Shown here: in pieces, positions 33,831-42,614 of the stretch
How the letters are laid out: each line of letters begins with the position of its first letter
How positions within the stretch are numbered: position 1 is the stretch's first letter
Assembly (NCBI RefSeq): GCF_009371975.2
Contig: NZ_VIKT02000002.1
Coordinates: 1 to 64,000 of the forward strand
DNA from: Microcella pacifica
GTDB taxonomy: Bacteria; Actinomycetota; Actinomycetes; Actinomycetales; Microbacteriaceae
DNA: 64,000 nt
Direction: 5' to 3'
Notes under the pieces: model-generated
Seen by the model: the letters and a program-made list of their open reading frames with translations, nothing else
What the model was told of the DNA's origin: nothing
Database searches by the model: none
Program-made: the position numbers and the translations under genes

Positions 33831-34190
33831 TCATTCCTGGGCGGCGACCGCGGCGGCCTCCTGGGCGAGCTGCCGCAGGCGCCGCTCGCGGTTCGCGAGG
33901 AACAGCGGAAACGTGAACGCGATCGCCGTGAGCCCCGCGAAGACGATGTACGCCCAGAGGTGCCGCATGCCGAGTCGGCGGCCCTCGACGACGATGAACG
34001 CGCACGCGGCGACTGCCATGATGAGGAGGTCCATGGTGAGGGAGCCCACGGCGGGACCGTTCGCGAACCAGTCGCCGAGGAAGTCCGACTGCTGAATGAT
34101 GGCCTGGATGTTGTACGTCCAGGTGCCGATGAGCCCCACGACGGCGAGGACGAGGAACACGATGGCGGGAGCATTCCAGTGACGAGTCAT
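33831..34190 (-). CDS. DUF2834 membrane protein
   Basis: The product is 119 residues with three membrane segments (IVFLVLAVVGLIGTW, SLTMDLLIMAVAACAFIVV, LWAYIVFAGLTAIAFTFPLF). The TWTYN motif near residue 24, the GPAVGSLTMDL stretch and the EGRRLGMRHLW signature are what I recall for DUF2834. Function is unknown. The start codon is only 6 bp from that of the divergent HAD gene, leaving no room for conventional promoters between them. Confidence 0.82.
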   Translation of the reverse strand: MTRHWNAPAIVFLVLAVVGLIGTWTYNIQAIIQQSDFLGDWFANGPAVGSLTMDLLIMAVAACAFIVVEGRRLGMRHLWAYIVFAGLTAIAFTFPLFLANRERRLRQLAQEAAAVAAQE

Positions 34191-34196
34191 GACACC

Positions 34197-35057
34197 ATGA
34201 TCGCCCCGTTCGGGCTGCTGCTCGACGTCGACGGGCCGATCGCGAGCCCCGAGTCTCGGCGCATCGCCGTTGACTCGATCGTGGACGACCTGCTGACTCT
34301 CGCGTCAGCGGGCATCCCGATCGCGTTCATCACGGGCCGCAGCGACGCCTTCATGCGCGAGCAGGTCGTCGCGCGACTGGTCGACGGCGGGCTGGATGCT
34401 CGTTCCCACGTCTTCGGCGTGTTCGAGAAGGGCGGCTGCTGGGCGCCGGTGACCCCGCAGGGGCTCGGCGAGCTCGACATCGACCGAGAGCTCGCCGTGC
34501 CCGAGTCGGTGCGCGCGGCGGTGGAGGGCCTCGCGCGCGAGCAGTACGCCGACACGATGTTCGTCGACGAGGGCAAGCACGTGATGATCTCGCTCGAGGC
34601 GCGCACCGACGTCTCCCCCGCCGCGTATCAGGCCGCCCAGTCCCGCTACGAGGCGGAGGTCTACGAGCGTCTCGTCGGCTCGGGTCTCGGGCTGCGCTAC
34701 CGCGACCGCCAGGCGCACGACGGTCTCGGCCGCGTGCCGTGGCGCATCGACTCGACGATCATCTCGACCGACGTCGAATCGGTGCTGCTCGACAAGGATC
34801 GCGGGGCGGATCGCGCGCTCGACTGGTTCGCCGCGCGCGGCGTCACGGCGCAGCGCTGGTGGTCGGTGGGCGACTCGCGCTCCGACTACCGCATGGCCGA
34901 CGCGGTGCACGCGCGCGGCATCCCCGTGGCGCACCTGGACGTGCGGCCGGCCGACGGCGTGCTCGGCAAGGAGTACGACGTCGTCGTCGAGGGCGACCTC
35001 GTGCACGACCATGCGGGGGCGGCGTTCCTGCGGCGCCGCGTCGCCGAGCTGCCGTGA
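34197..35057 (+). CDS. HAD-superfamily hydrolase
   Basis: The product is 286 residues. Motif I is FGLLLDVDGPIASPESRR, motif II FITGRSD, and motifs III/IV are near KDRGADRALDWFAAR and WWSVGDSRSDYRMADAV. A long cap domain follows motif II (HVFGVFEKGGCWAPVTPQGL), as in Cof or phosphomannomutase-like HAD proteins. The phosphoryl-acceptor pattern DVDGP has Pro rather than Thr after Gly, a known but uncommon variant. An upstream in-frame GTG at 34179 inside the divergent gene is an alternative start. Confidence 0.85.
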   Translation: MIAPFGLLLDVDGPIASPESRRIAVDSIVDDLLTLASAGIPIAFITGRSDAFMREQVVARLVDGGLDARSHVFGVFEKGGCWAPVTPQGLGELDIDRELAVPESVRAAVEGLAREQYADTMFVDEGKHVMISLEARTDVSPAAYQAAQSRYEAEVYERLVGSGLGLRYRDRQAHDGLGRVPWRIDSTIISTDVESVLLDKDRGADRALDWFAARGVTAQRWWSVGDSRSDYRMADAVHARGIPVAHLDVRPADGVLGKEYDVVVEGDLVHDHAGAAFLRRRVAELP

Positions 35058-35311
35058 CCGCGTCGCGCACTCCCCCGCTCGAGACGGTGCGGGCGCTGCA
35101 GGCGGCGCTCGCGGAGGCGGGGGTGCCCTCCGTCGTCGGGGGCTCCGGGCTTCTCGCCGCCCTCGAGCTGGTGGACGAGGCGAGGGACTGGGCGGTCGCC
35201 TATCGCGCCATGGGTCGGGATGCTCGGGCCGACCTGCTCGAGGGCGCGGGCCCGGGCGGGCTCAGCGCTGGCGAGCATCCTCCACGAGGTAGCGCGCCAC
35301 CTTCGTCGTGA
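35054..35311 (+). CDS. Short protein resembling a truncated nucleotidyltransferase
   Basis: The product is 85 residues, GTG start overlapping the HAD stop (GTGA). Residues 8-45 (ETVRALQAALAEAGVPSVVG then GSGLLAALELVDEARDWAV) look like the beginning of a nucleotidyltransferase-fold domain, where GGSGLL-x-x-L-G-L and a following D-W-D are usual. Here Asp is replaced by Ala (DWAV), the rest of the fold is missing and the tail is low-complexity. The last 50 bp overlap the convergent gene. It may be a decayed remnant still translated by coupling. Confidence in the fold is low. Confidence 0.45.
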   Translation: MTASRTPPLETVRALQAALAEAGVPSVVGGSGLLAALELVDEARDWAVAYRAMGRDARADLLEGAGPGGLSAGEHPPRGSAPPSS

Positions 35312-35519
35312 GGCGCGGGTAGGCCTGCCGCACGGCCGCGACCGCGTCCTCGGGATCCGTCTTGGGGTCGATGCGCCGCTCGCGCAGCACCTTCGCGGCC
35401 CACTCCCGCGCGGAGGGCGGAGCGCCCATCGTCGTCGAGCGGTCGTCGAAGAGCTTCTGCAGCCGCACGCTCGGGTCTTCGCGATCGCCGAAGATCTTCG
35501 CGGCCAGTTCGCTCTGCAT
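35262..35519 (-). CDS. Small conserved-looking soluble protein
   Basis: The product is 85 residues, highly charged and helical (SELAAKIFGDREDPSVRLQK, REWAAKVLRERRIDPKTDPE, AVRQAYPRLTTKVARYLVED). GGAGAGGAAG lies about 8 nt before the ATG. No domain is recognised. The balanced composition and codon pattern look like a real gene. It is divergent from the SOS-controlled mutasome operon and convergent with, and overlapping, the short gene before it. Confidence 0.7.
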   Translation of the reverse strand: MQSELAAKIFGDREDPSVRLQKLFDDRSTTMGAPPSAREWAAKVLRERRIDPKTDPEDAVAAVRQAYPRLTTKVARYLVEDARQR

Positions 35520-35656
35520 CGGGTGGCTTCCTCTCCCTCGCCGGTGCGGTCGTCACCGTCCATCCTGGCCTCGAGCGTGCTTCCCCGCGGTGACCTGCCA
35601 GCAACCTCGGAGGCTCGCGCGACACGCCGCTCGAGTGTCGGTGGCAGTTGCCATAT

Positions 35657-35672
35657 TCGAATGTATGTTCGA
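35657..35672 (+). promoter_or_regulatory. LexA-binding SOS box upstream of the mutasome operon
   Basis: TCGAATGTATGTTCGA fits the actinobacterial SOS box TCGAACRNRYGTTCGA, with both TCGAA/TTCGA arms intact. TTGCCA (35648-35653), a 17-nt spacer and GATCAT (35671-35676) could be the promoter, so the box would cover the spacer. The imuA' ATG at 35683 lies 6 nt past that hexamer, again compatible with a leaderless message. A matching box was not seen upstream of dinB. Confidence 0.85.
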
Positions 35673-35682
35673 TCATGGAGAG

Positions 35683-36486
35683 ATGCCCGCCCTCGCGCTC
35701 TCTGTTGTTGAGGATCCCCCCGTCGATGAACCCGTCGGCGGTACGGGTGCGGCGCGCATCCAGACCGTCGATACCGTGCAGGCGCTGCAGGCCCGCATCG
35801 ACTCCCTGCAGCGCACGCGGCTCGACAGCCGCCTGTTGCCCACGCACGAGGCACTCGCCGACCTGCTGCCTGCGGGAGGTCTGCAAGAGGGTGCTGTCTA
35901 CACGCTGAGCCCCTCGAGCGCCCTCACGATGGCGCTGCTCGCCGGCCCCTCGGCGGCCGGAGCATGGTGCGGCGTCGTCGGCATGCCCGAGTTCGGCATC
36001 GAGGCGGCCGAGGCCATGGGAATCGACCTCGATCGACTCGTGCTCGTGCCGCACCCCGGCGACCAGTGGCTCACCGTGACCGCGGCGATCGCCGATGCCC
36101 TCAGCGTTATCGCCGTGCGGCCGGGGCGTGCGGCGAGCGACGGCGCGATCGCGAAGCTCGCGGGGCGCGTGCGCGAGCGCGGCTCCACGCTGCTCGTGGC
36201 CGGTGCCTGGCCGCAGGCCGAAGCCATGATCAGCATCACGGGCAGCCGCTGGTCGGGCCTCGGCGACGGCCACGGCTACCTGAGTGAGCGCGAGGTCACG
36301 ATCAGCGTGAGCTCGCGACGCAGCCCGCGCCCCCGCAGCGGGCGACTGCTGCTGCCCGACGGTGAGCTGGGCATCCGGCGCCTCGATCGCGCCGATGCCG
36401 CTCAGCACACCGACGCGACCCAGCCCGCCGATGCGACCCAGCGCGCGCACGAGCGCTGGAGCACCCCCGCCCGCAGGGCCGGCTGA
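35683..36486 (+). CDS. imuA': ImuA' mutasome protein
   Basis: The product is 267 residues. It is RecA/SulA-like: LDSRLLPTHEALADLLPAGG, GAVYTLSPSSALTMALLAGP, SAAGAWCGVVGMPEFGIEAA and LVLVPHPGDQWLTVTAAIAD. The Walker A of RecA is not conserved. ImuA' joins ImuB and the DnaE2 polymerase for error-prone bypass after DNA damage. The start at 35683 is preferred; an in-frame ATG at 35665 lies inside the LexA box. The C-terminal 30 residues repeat ATQPADATQ-like units. It is coupled to imuB by TGATG. Confidence 0.88.
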   Translation: MPALALSVVEDPPVDEPVGGTGAARIQTVDTVQALQARIDSLQRTRLDSRLLPTHEALADLLPAGGLQEGAVYTLSPSSALTMALLAGPSAAGAWCGVVGMPEFGIEAAEAMGIDLDRLVLVPHPGDQWLTVTAAIADALSVIAVRPGRAASDGAIAKLAGRVRERGSTLLVAGAWPQAEAMISITGSRWSGLGDGHGYLSEREVTISVSSRRSPRPRSGRLLLPDGELGIRRLDRADAAQHTDATQPADATQRAHERWSTPARRAG

Positions 36487-38099
36487 TGACCCGCACGATC
36501 GTCGCGTGGGTACCAGACTGGCCGATCCTCGCCGCCGTGCGAGAGGGGCTCGTGACGGCGGGGCAGGCGGTCGCGGTCGTGCAGCAGAATCGCATCCTCG
36601 CCTGCTCGTCGGCGGCGCGCGCGCAGGGCGTGCGGGCGGGGCAGCGCCGCCGCGAAGCCCAGTCGCTGTGCACCGAGCTGCGCATCGTGCCCGCCGACGA
36701 TGACCGCGACCACCGCCTGTTCTCGCCCCTCATCGACGTCATCGAATCCCTCGTCGCGGGTGTGCAAGTCGTGCGCCCCGGACTGCTCGCCCTCGCCGCG
36801 CGCGGCCCGGCCCGCTACTACGGCAGCGAGAAGGCCGCCGCCCTCGCCCTGCGCAGCGCCCTCCTCGCCGAGGGAATACCGGATGCCCGGCTCGGCCTCG
36901 CCGACGGACCCTTCGCCGCCGAACTCGCCGCCCGCAGCACCGCGCCAGAGCCGACTGCGCCCGGAGAACGGGCGCCGGTGCAGAGCGTGCGCATCGTGCC
37001 GCGCGAGGCCACTGCAGCCTTCCTCGCGCCCTTCCCCGTGACGACCCTCGGTGACCCCGACCTCGCGACCCTCCTCGGTCGGCTCGGGGTGCGCACGCTC
37101 GGCGACTTCGCCGCGCTGCCCGCCTCGGCCGTGCGCGACCGCTTCGGCGCGGCGGGGGCCCACCGGCACGCGCTCGCAGGTGCCGCCGACGCGACACCGC
37201 TCCTGCCGCGCACTCCCCCGCCCGACCTCGAGCGGGTGCTCGACCTCGAGCCGCCCCTCGACCGGGTCGACCAGCTCGCCTTCGCCGTGCGCCAGCTCGC
37301 CGACGACCTCGTCGAATCCCTCGTCGCACGCCTGCTCGTCGCCACGGCCATTCGCATCGGGTTCCGCGACGAGCACGGCGTCGAGAGCGAGCGCGCGTGG
37401 TTGCACCCCCGCTCGTTCCGGGCGAGCGAGATCGTCGACCGCGTGCGCTGGCAGCTCAGCGGCGAGACGCGCACCCTCGGCACGCGCCCCGGCTCACCTG
37501 GTAGCGCCGCCGAACGGGGCCCCGGGTTGCGCTCTGCCATCACGCGCGTGACGATCATGCCCGAGAGCGTCGACGCGCTCGCCCACCACGAACCCGGGCT
37601 GTGGGGGGCGGCGCCCGACGAGCGCGTGCACCACGCCCTCTCCCGCGTGCAGAGCCTGCTCGGGCACGAGGCCGTGCTCACCGCCCAGCGCACGGGCGGT
37701 CGCACCCTCGCCGAGCGAGGCGCCCTCGTGCCCTGGGGCGACCGGCTCGTGAGCCCCCGCCCCGCTGATCGGCCCTGGCCCGGAGCCCTGCCCCAGCCGA
37801 CCCCCGGCACCGTATTCCCCTCACGGCATGCTGTGACGGTGCTCGACGCGTCCGGCGCCCCGGTGCACGTCGACGAGAGGATGCGGCTCAGCGCTGCCCC
37901 CGCAGGATTCGCCCCGGGTGCGGGCGGGGCCGCGCGGCCCGTGACCTCGTGGGCGGGGCCGTGGCCGCTCGAGGAGCGCTGGTGGGACATCCCGCGGCGG
38001 CGCCTGCTGCACCGCCTGCAGGTCGTGGACTCCGCGGGGGTCGCGTGGCTGCTCGTGCTCGAGGGCGGCTCGTGGTGGGCGGAGGCGCGCTATGACTGA
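36486..38099 (+). CDS. imuB: ImuB, catalytically inactive Y-family polymerase of the mutasome
   Basis: The product is 537 residues. The Y-family fold is visible (AWVPDWPILAAVREGL, QGVRAGQRRREAQSLC, LGRLGVRTLGDFAALPASAV as the helix-hairpin-helix). The acidic residues of motifs I and III (MDxF, SIDE) are missing: VRPGLLALAARGPARYYG stands where SIDEAF would be. It is therefore a scaffold, as in mycobacteria. It links DnaE2, ImuA' and the beta clamp. A C-terminal extension of about 130 residues follows the little-finger region. Its ATG shares one base with the imuA' stop. Confidence 0.9.
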   Translation: MTRTIVAWVPDWPILAAVREGLVTAGQAVAVVQQNRILACSSAARAQGVRAGQRRREAQSLCTELRIVPADDDRDHRLFSPLIDVIESLVAGVQVVRPGLLALAARGPARYYGSEKAAALALRSALLAEGIPDARLGLADGPFAAELAARSTAPEPTAPGERAPVQSVRIVPREATAAFLAPFPVTTLGDPDLATLLGRLGVRTLGDFAALPASAVRDRFGAAGAHRHALAGAADATPLLPRTPPPDLERVLDLEPPLDRVDQLAFAVRQLADDLVESLVARLLVATAIRIGFRDEHGVESERAWLHPRSFRASEIVDRVRWQLSGETRTLGTRPGSPGSAAERGPGLRSAITRVTIMPESVDALAHHEPGLWGAAPDERVHHALSRVQSLLGHEAVLTAQRTGGRTLAERGALVPWGDRLVSPRPADRPWPGALPQPTPGTVFPSRHAVTVLDASGAPVHVDERMRLSAAPAGFAPGAGGAARPVTSWAGPWPLEERWWDIPRRRLLHRLQVVDSAGVAWLLVLEGGSWWAEARYD

Positions 38100-38147
38100 G
38101 ACAGCACAGTCTCCGTGGACTGCGCGCACGCCTCCGGGGGTGCGCTG

Positions 38148-41100
38148 ATGGCGGGCTGGCACAACCCGCCGATCCCGTGGAGCGAGTTCGAGCGCAGCCT
38201 GCGCAACGGCAACCGGCCCGGCACGACACCGCCCCCCGGCGCCGACGGCGGCGACTCCCCCGCGTGGTCGCCCAAGCGGGCGCCGTACCGCCGGGCCGGC
38301 ATCGAGCAGCCCGACCCGACGACGGTCGTGCCCTACGCCGAGCTGCACGCGCACTCCTCCTTCAGCTTCCTCGACGGCGCCTCGAGCCCCGAAGAGCTGC
38401 TGGAAGAAGCTGCGCGGCTGGGCCTCACAGGGCTCGCCCTGACCGACCACGACGGCTTCTACGGCGTCGTGCGCATGGCCGAGGCCGCCGAGCCGTACGG
38501 CCTCACGACCGTGTTCGGGGCCGAGCTGTCGCTCGGGCTCACGGGCCCGCAGCAGGGCGTCGCCGACCCCGAGGGCACCCACCTGCTCGTCCTCGCACGC
38601 GGCCAGGCGGGCTACCACCGCCTCGCAGCCGCCATCACCGAGGCGCAGCTCGCGGGCGGCGAGAAGGGCCGACCGGTCTACGACCTCGACGCGCTCGCCG
38701 AGCACGCGGGCCGCGGCGGCGACGCCACGAGCGGCGACCACTGGATGATCCTCACCGGGTGCCGCAAGGGTGCCGTGCGGTCGGCGCTGGAGGGCCGCGA
38801 TCCTGCGCGCGATGCCTCCGGGCCGGATGCCGTCGCCCGCACGCGGCCGACGCGGGCGCACATCGCCGCGGCGGGCGCCGAGCTTGACGCGCTCGTCGAC
38901 CGGTTCGGAGCATCCAGCGTCGTCGTCGAGCTCTTCGATCACGGCCGCCCGCTCGACACCGTGCACAACGACGTGCTCGCCGCTCTCGCCGCCGAGCGCG
39001 GGCTGCCGATCGTCGCGACCGGCGCTGTGCACTACGCGACCCCCGCCCGGCACCCGCTCGCGACCGCCTTCGCCGGGCTGCGTGCTCGTCGCAGCCTCGA
39101 CGAGATGGAGGGCTGGCTGCCCGCCGCCGGCACCGTCCACCTGCGCAGCGGCGCCGAGATGCAGCGGCTCTTCGCCCGCTACCCGGGGGCCGTGGAGCGC
39201 AGCGTCGAGCTCGCGACCGAGCTGGGGTTTCCGCTGCGGCAGGCGAAGCCGAACCTGCCGAAGCAACCCGTGCCGCCCGGTCACACGCCCATGAGCTGGC
39301 TGCGCGAGCTCGTCTGGGCGGCCGTGCCGCGCAAGTACCCCGACGCGAGCGACGACGACCGCGCCCGCATCGTGCGCGAGCTTGATGTCATCGAGATGAA
39401 GGACTTTCCTGGCTACTTCCTCATCGTCCACGAGATCGTGCAGTTTGCACGTTCCCGCGGCATCCTCTGCCAGGGGCGCGGCTCGGCCGCGAACTCGGCC
39501 GTCTGCTACCTGCTCGACATCACCGCCGTCGACTCGATCGGCTATCAGCTGCCCTTCGAGCGCTTCCTCTCCGCCCTGCGCGACGAGGAGCCCGACATCG
39601 ACGTCGACTTCGACTCCGACCGCAGGGAGGAGGTCATCCAGTACGTCTACGAGCGGTACGGCCGGCGCAACGCCGCGCAGGTTGCGAACGTCATCTCGTA
39701 CCGGCCGAAGAACGCCGTACGCGACATGGCGCGCGCGCTCGGGTACTCGACCGGGCAGCAGGATGCCTGGTCACGGCAGGTGGAAAGGTGGGGCGCCGTG
39801 CTCTCGAGCGACGACCACGACATCCCCGCCCCCGTCGTCGACCTCGCCCAGCAGGTGCTCACCTATCCGCGCCATCTCGGCATCCACTCCGGCGGCATGG
39901 TGCTCACCGACCGGCCCGTGGGCGAGATCGTGCCGATCGAGCACGCCCGCATGGAGAACCGCACGGTCCTGCAGTGGGATAAAGACGATTGCGCGTGGAT
40001 GGGCCTCGTCAAGTTCGACCTGCTCGGCCTCGGCATGCTCGCCGCTCTGCAGCACTCCTTCGACCTCATGGATGCCCACCTCGGCGAGCGGTGGGAGCTG
40101 TCGACCCTGCCCAAGGAGGAGCAGGCGACCTACGACATGCTGTGCCGTGCCGACTCGATCGGCGTCTTCCAGGTCGAGAGCCGCGCCCAGATGGGCCTGC
40201 TGCCGCGCCTGCAACCGCGAAAGTTCTACGACCTCGTCGTGCAGATCGCCCTCGTGCGCCCCGGGCCCATCCAGGGCGGTGCCGTGCACCCCTTCGTGCG
40301 CCGCAAGCTCGGCCAGGAACCCATCACCTACGACCATCCCAAGCTCAAGGGGCCGCTCGAGCGCACGCTGGGCATCCCCGTCTTCCAGGAGCAGCTCATG
40401 CAGGTGGCCATGGCCGTCGGCGGCTGCACGGGCGACGACGCCGACCTGCTGCGCCGCGCGATGGGCAGCAAGCGCGGCCTCGAGCGCATCGAGTCGCTGC
40501 GCGAGACGCTCTACGCCGGCATGGCGGGCAACGGCATCACGGGCGAGCTCGCCGACGAGATCTACGGCCGCATCCAGGCTTTCGCGAACTTCGGCTTCGC
40601 CGAGAGCCACTCCCTCAGCTTCGCGCTGCTCGTCTACGCGAGCTCGTGGATCAAGCTGCACTACCCCGGCGTCTTCCTCGCCTCCCTGCTACGCGCGCAG
40701 CCGATGGGCTTCTACTCCCCCTCCTCGCTCACCGCCGACGCCGAGCGGCACGGCGTCGAGGTGCGCACGCCGTGCATCCTGCGCTCCGAGGTCGACGCGG
40801 GGCTCGAGCGCCTCGATCTGGTCGTCGCCTCGGCGCACGAGCCCGTGGCCCCGGATGCCCGGCGCGCGCCTCCGACCGGGCTCGAGCAGTGCATCCATCG
40901 CCATCAGCCGCCCGTGCCCGAGTTCGAGCCCGCCTCGACGAACGGCGACCTCGCCGACTGCGCGCTGCACCGCCGCGATGGTGACCTCGCCGTGCGGCTC
41001 GGGCTCGCCGGGGTGAACGGCATCGGCCGCCCGACCGCCGAGCGCATCGTCGCGGAGCGCGAGCGCGGGGGGCCGTACAGAGACCTCACCGAGCTCGTCT

Positions 41101-41690
41101 ACCGCACCGGGCTCACCGCCGCTCAGGTCGAAGCCCTCGCGACCGCCGGCGCCTTCGATGTGCTCGGGCTCTCCCGGCGCGAGGCACTGTGGGCGGCGGG
41201 CGCGGCGGCGCAGGCCCGGCCCGAGTACCTGCCGGGCATCGTCACGGCGGTGCAGCCGCCACTGTTCACCGAGCTCGACGGCTACGAGACCATGGTCGCC
41301 AACCTCGTCTCGACGGGCATCGCCCCCGGTGACCACCCCGTGCGTTTCGTGCGCGAGCTGCTGCGCGAGCGCGGGGTGCTGAGCGCACGCGAGCTGCGCA
41401 GCGCCGAGCCGAACCGCCGCGTCGAGGTCGCGGGCGTCGTCACCCACCGTCAACGGCCCGCGACGGCGAGCGGCATAACCTTCTTGAACCTCGAAGATGA
41501 GACGGGGCTCGTCAACGTGATCTGCTCGGTCGGGCTGTGGAGCCGCTACCGCCGCACCGTGCGCGAATCCCGCGCGCTCATCGTGCGCGGCACCCTCGAG
41601 CGCTCGGCCCAGGGCGTCGTCAACATCGTCGCCGACCGCGTCGAGCAGCTGCCGCTGCGCGTGACCATGCCCAGTCGCGACTTCCGCTGA
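38148..41690 (+). CDS. dnaE2: Error-prone DNA polymerase III alpha subunit DnaE2
   Basis: The product is 1180 residues from the ATG at 38148 behind GGGGG. Domains in order: PHP (about 60-290; YAELHAHSSFSFLDG, TDHDGFYGVVRMA), polymerase palm with the acidic triad in GRGSAANSAVCYLLDITAVD and PDIDVDFDSDRRE, thumb and fingers to about 850, helix-hairpin-helix (NGIGRPTAERIVAERERG) and an OB-fold near 1095-1165 (VEVAGVVTHRQRPATASG). It is the polymerase of the SOS mutasome and follows imuB by 48 bp under the same LexA box. Confidence 0.95.
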   Translation: MAGWHNPPIPWSEFERSLRNGNRPGTTPPPGADGGDSPAWSPKRAPYRRAGIEQPDPTTVVPYAELHAHSSFSFLDGASSPEELLEEAARLGLTGLALTDHDGFYGVVRMAEAAEPYGLTTVFGAELSLGLTGPQQGVADPEGTHLLVLARGQAGYHRLAAAITEAQLAGGEKGRPVYDLDALAEHAGRGGDATSGDHWMILTGCRKGAVRSALEGRDPARDASGPDAVARTRPTRAHIAAAGAELDALVDRFGASSVVVELFDHGRPLDTVHNDVLAALAAERGLPIVATGAVHYATPARHPLATAFAGLRARRSLDEMEGWLPAAGTVHLRSGAEMQRLFARYPGAVERSVELATELGFPLRQAKPNLPKQPVPPGHTPMSWLRELVWAAVPRKYPDASDDDRARIVRELDVIEMKDFPGYFLIVHEIVQFARSRGILCQGRGSAANSAVCYLLDITAVDSIGYQLPFERFLSALRDEEPDIDVDFDSDRREEVIQYVYERYGRRNAAQVANVISYRPKNAVRDMARALGYSTGQQDAWSRQVERWGAVLSSDDHDIPAPVVDLAQQVLTYPRHLGIHSGGMVLTDRPVGEIVPIEHARMENRTVLQWDKDDCAWMGLVKFDLLGLGMLAALQHSFDLMDAHLGERWELSTLPKEEQATYDMLCRADSIGVFQVESRAQMGLLPRLQPRKFYDLVVQIALVRPGPIQGGAVHPFVRRKLGQEPITYDHPKLKGPLERTLGIPVFQEQLMQVAMAVGGCTGDDADLLRRAMGSKRGLERIESLRETLYAGMAGNGITGELADEIYGRIQAFANFGFAESHSLSFALLVYASSWIKLHYPGVFLASLLRAQPMGFYSPSSLTADAERHGVEVRTPCILRSEVDAGLERLDLVVASAHEPVAPDARRAPPTGLEQCIHRHQPPVPEFEPASTNGDLADCALHRRDGDLAVRLGLAGVNGIGRPTAERIVAERERGGPYRDLTELVYRTGLTAAQVEALATAGAFDVLGLSRREALWAAGAAAQARPEYLPGIVTAVQPPLFTELDGYETMVANLVSTGIAPGDHPVRFVRELLRERGVLSARELRSAEPNRRVEVAGVVTHRQRPATASGITFLNLEDETGLVNVICSVGLWSRYRRTVRESRALIVRGTLERSAQGVVNIVADRVEQLPLRVTMPSRDFR

Positions 41691-41783
41691 CCTGGTGCTC
41701 GCAGAGCGGGCGCCACTCGCGACCGGCCGAGTCCTGAGAATGTGCCGGAGTGCACCGAGCCTCACCGCGCTACCGTGACGGCC

Positions 41784-42614
41784 ATGCCGTCCACCAGCAG
41801 ATCCTCCGCCTCCCACTCCGCCCGCAGCAGCGCGCGCTCCGCCACGAACAGCCACGCCGTACGCGTCATCGCTCGCAGCGGTTACGCGGTGAACGGCCTC
41901 CTCCACATCCTCATCGGAGTCATCGCGCTCCAGCTCCTCCTGACCGGCGGGGAGAGCACCGATGCCGATCAGAGCGGCGCGCTGCAGAGCCTCGCGTCCA
42001 CTCCGTTCGGCGGCATCCTGCTGTGGATCGTGACGATCGGTCTCGCCATGCTGGGCCTGTGGCTCATCGTCGACGGCATCCTGCAGGGGCCTGCTCGGGA
42101 CTCGAAGAAGAAGCTCGTGGTCGGCATCGTGAAGGGCCTCGTCTACCTGGCACTCGCGAGCACCGCGCTGTCCTTCGCCCTGGGCGGCTCGTCCGACTCC
42201 TCCGGCGACACCCAGAGCATGACGGCGCAGCTCATGGCGGCGCCCGCGGGGATCATCCTCGTGTTCCTCGTCGGTCTCGTCGTCCTCGCCGTCGGCGGCT
42301 ACTTCATCCACAAGGGCGTCACCCAGGGCTTCCGCGACGACCTCAGCATTCCCGCGGGCACTGCGGGCACCGTGATCACCGGGCTGGGGGTCGCCGGTTA
42401 TGTGGCCAAGGGAGTCGCCCTCCTCGCCGTCGGCGGTTTGTTCATCGCGGCAGCCGTCACCTCCGACGCATCTGGGTCGACGGGGCTCGACGGTGCCCTG
42501 CGATCCCTGCTCGCACTGCCCTTCGGCGTGTGGATTCTCGGCCTCGTCGGCGGTGGACTCATCGCCTACGGCGTGTACTGCTTCGCTCGCGCGCGCTACG
42601 CCAACCTCGGCTAG
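41784..42614 (+). CDS. DUF1206 membrane protein
   Basis: The product is 276 residues from the ATG at 41784. Six membrane segments form three repeated pairs, each beginning with a R/K-x-G-Y/x-x-x-G motif: RSGYAVNGLLHILIGVIALQ, VKGLVYLALASTALSFALGG and GYVAKGVALLAVGGLFIAAA. This threefold repeat is the DUF1206 pattern of actinobacteria. The N-terminal 25 residues are Ser-rich. Function is unknown. Confidence 0.85.
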   Translation: MPSTSRSSASHSARSSARSATNSHAVRVIARSGYAVNGLLHILIGVIALQLLLTGGESTDADQSGALQSLASTPFGGILLWIVTIGLAMLGLWLIVDGILQGPARDSKKKLVVGIVKGLVYLALASTALSFALGGSSDSSGDTQSMTAQLMAAPAGIILVFLVGLVVLAVGGYFIHKGVTQGFRDDLSIPAGTAGTVITGLGVAGYVAKGVALLAVGGLFIAAAVTSDASGSTGLDGALRSLLALPFGVWILGLVGGGLIAYGVYCFARARYANLG

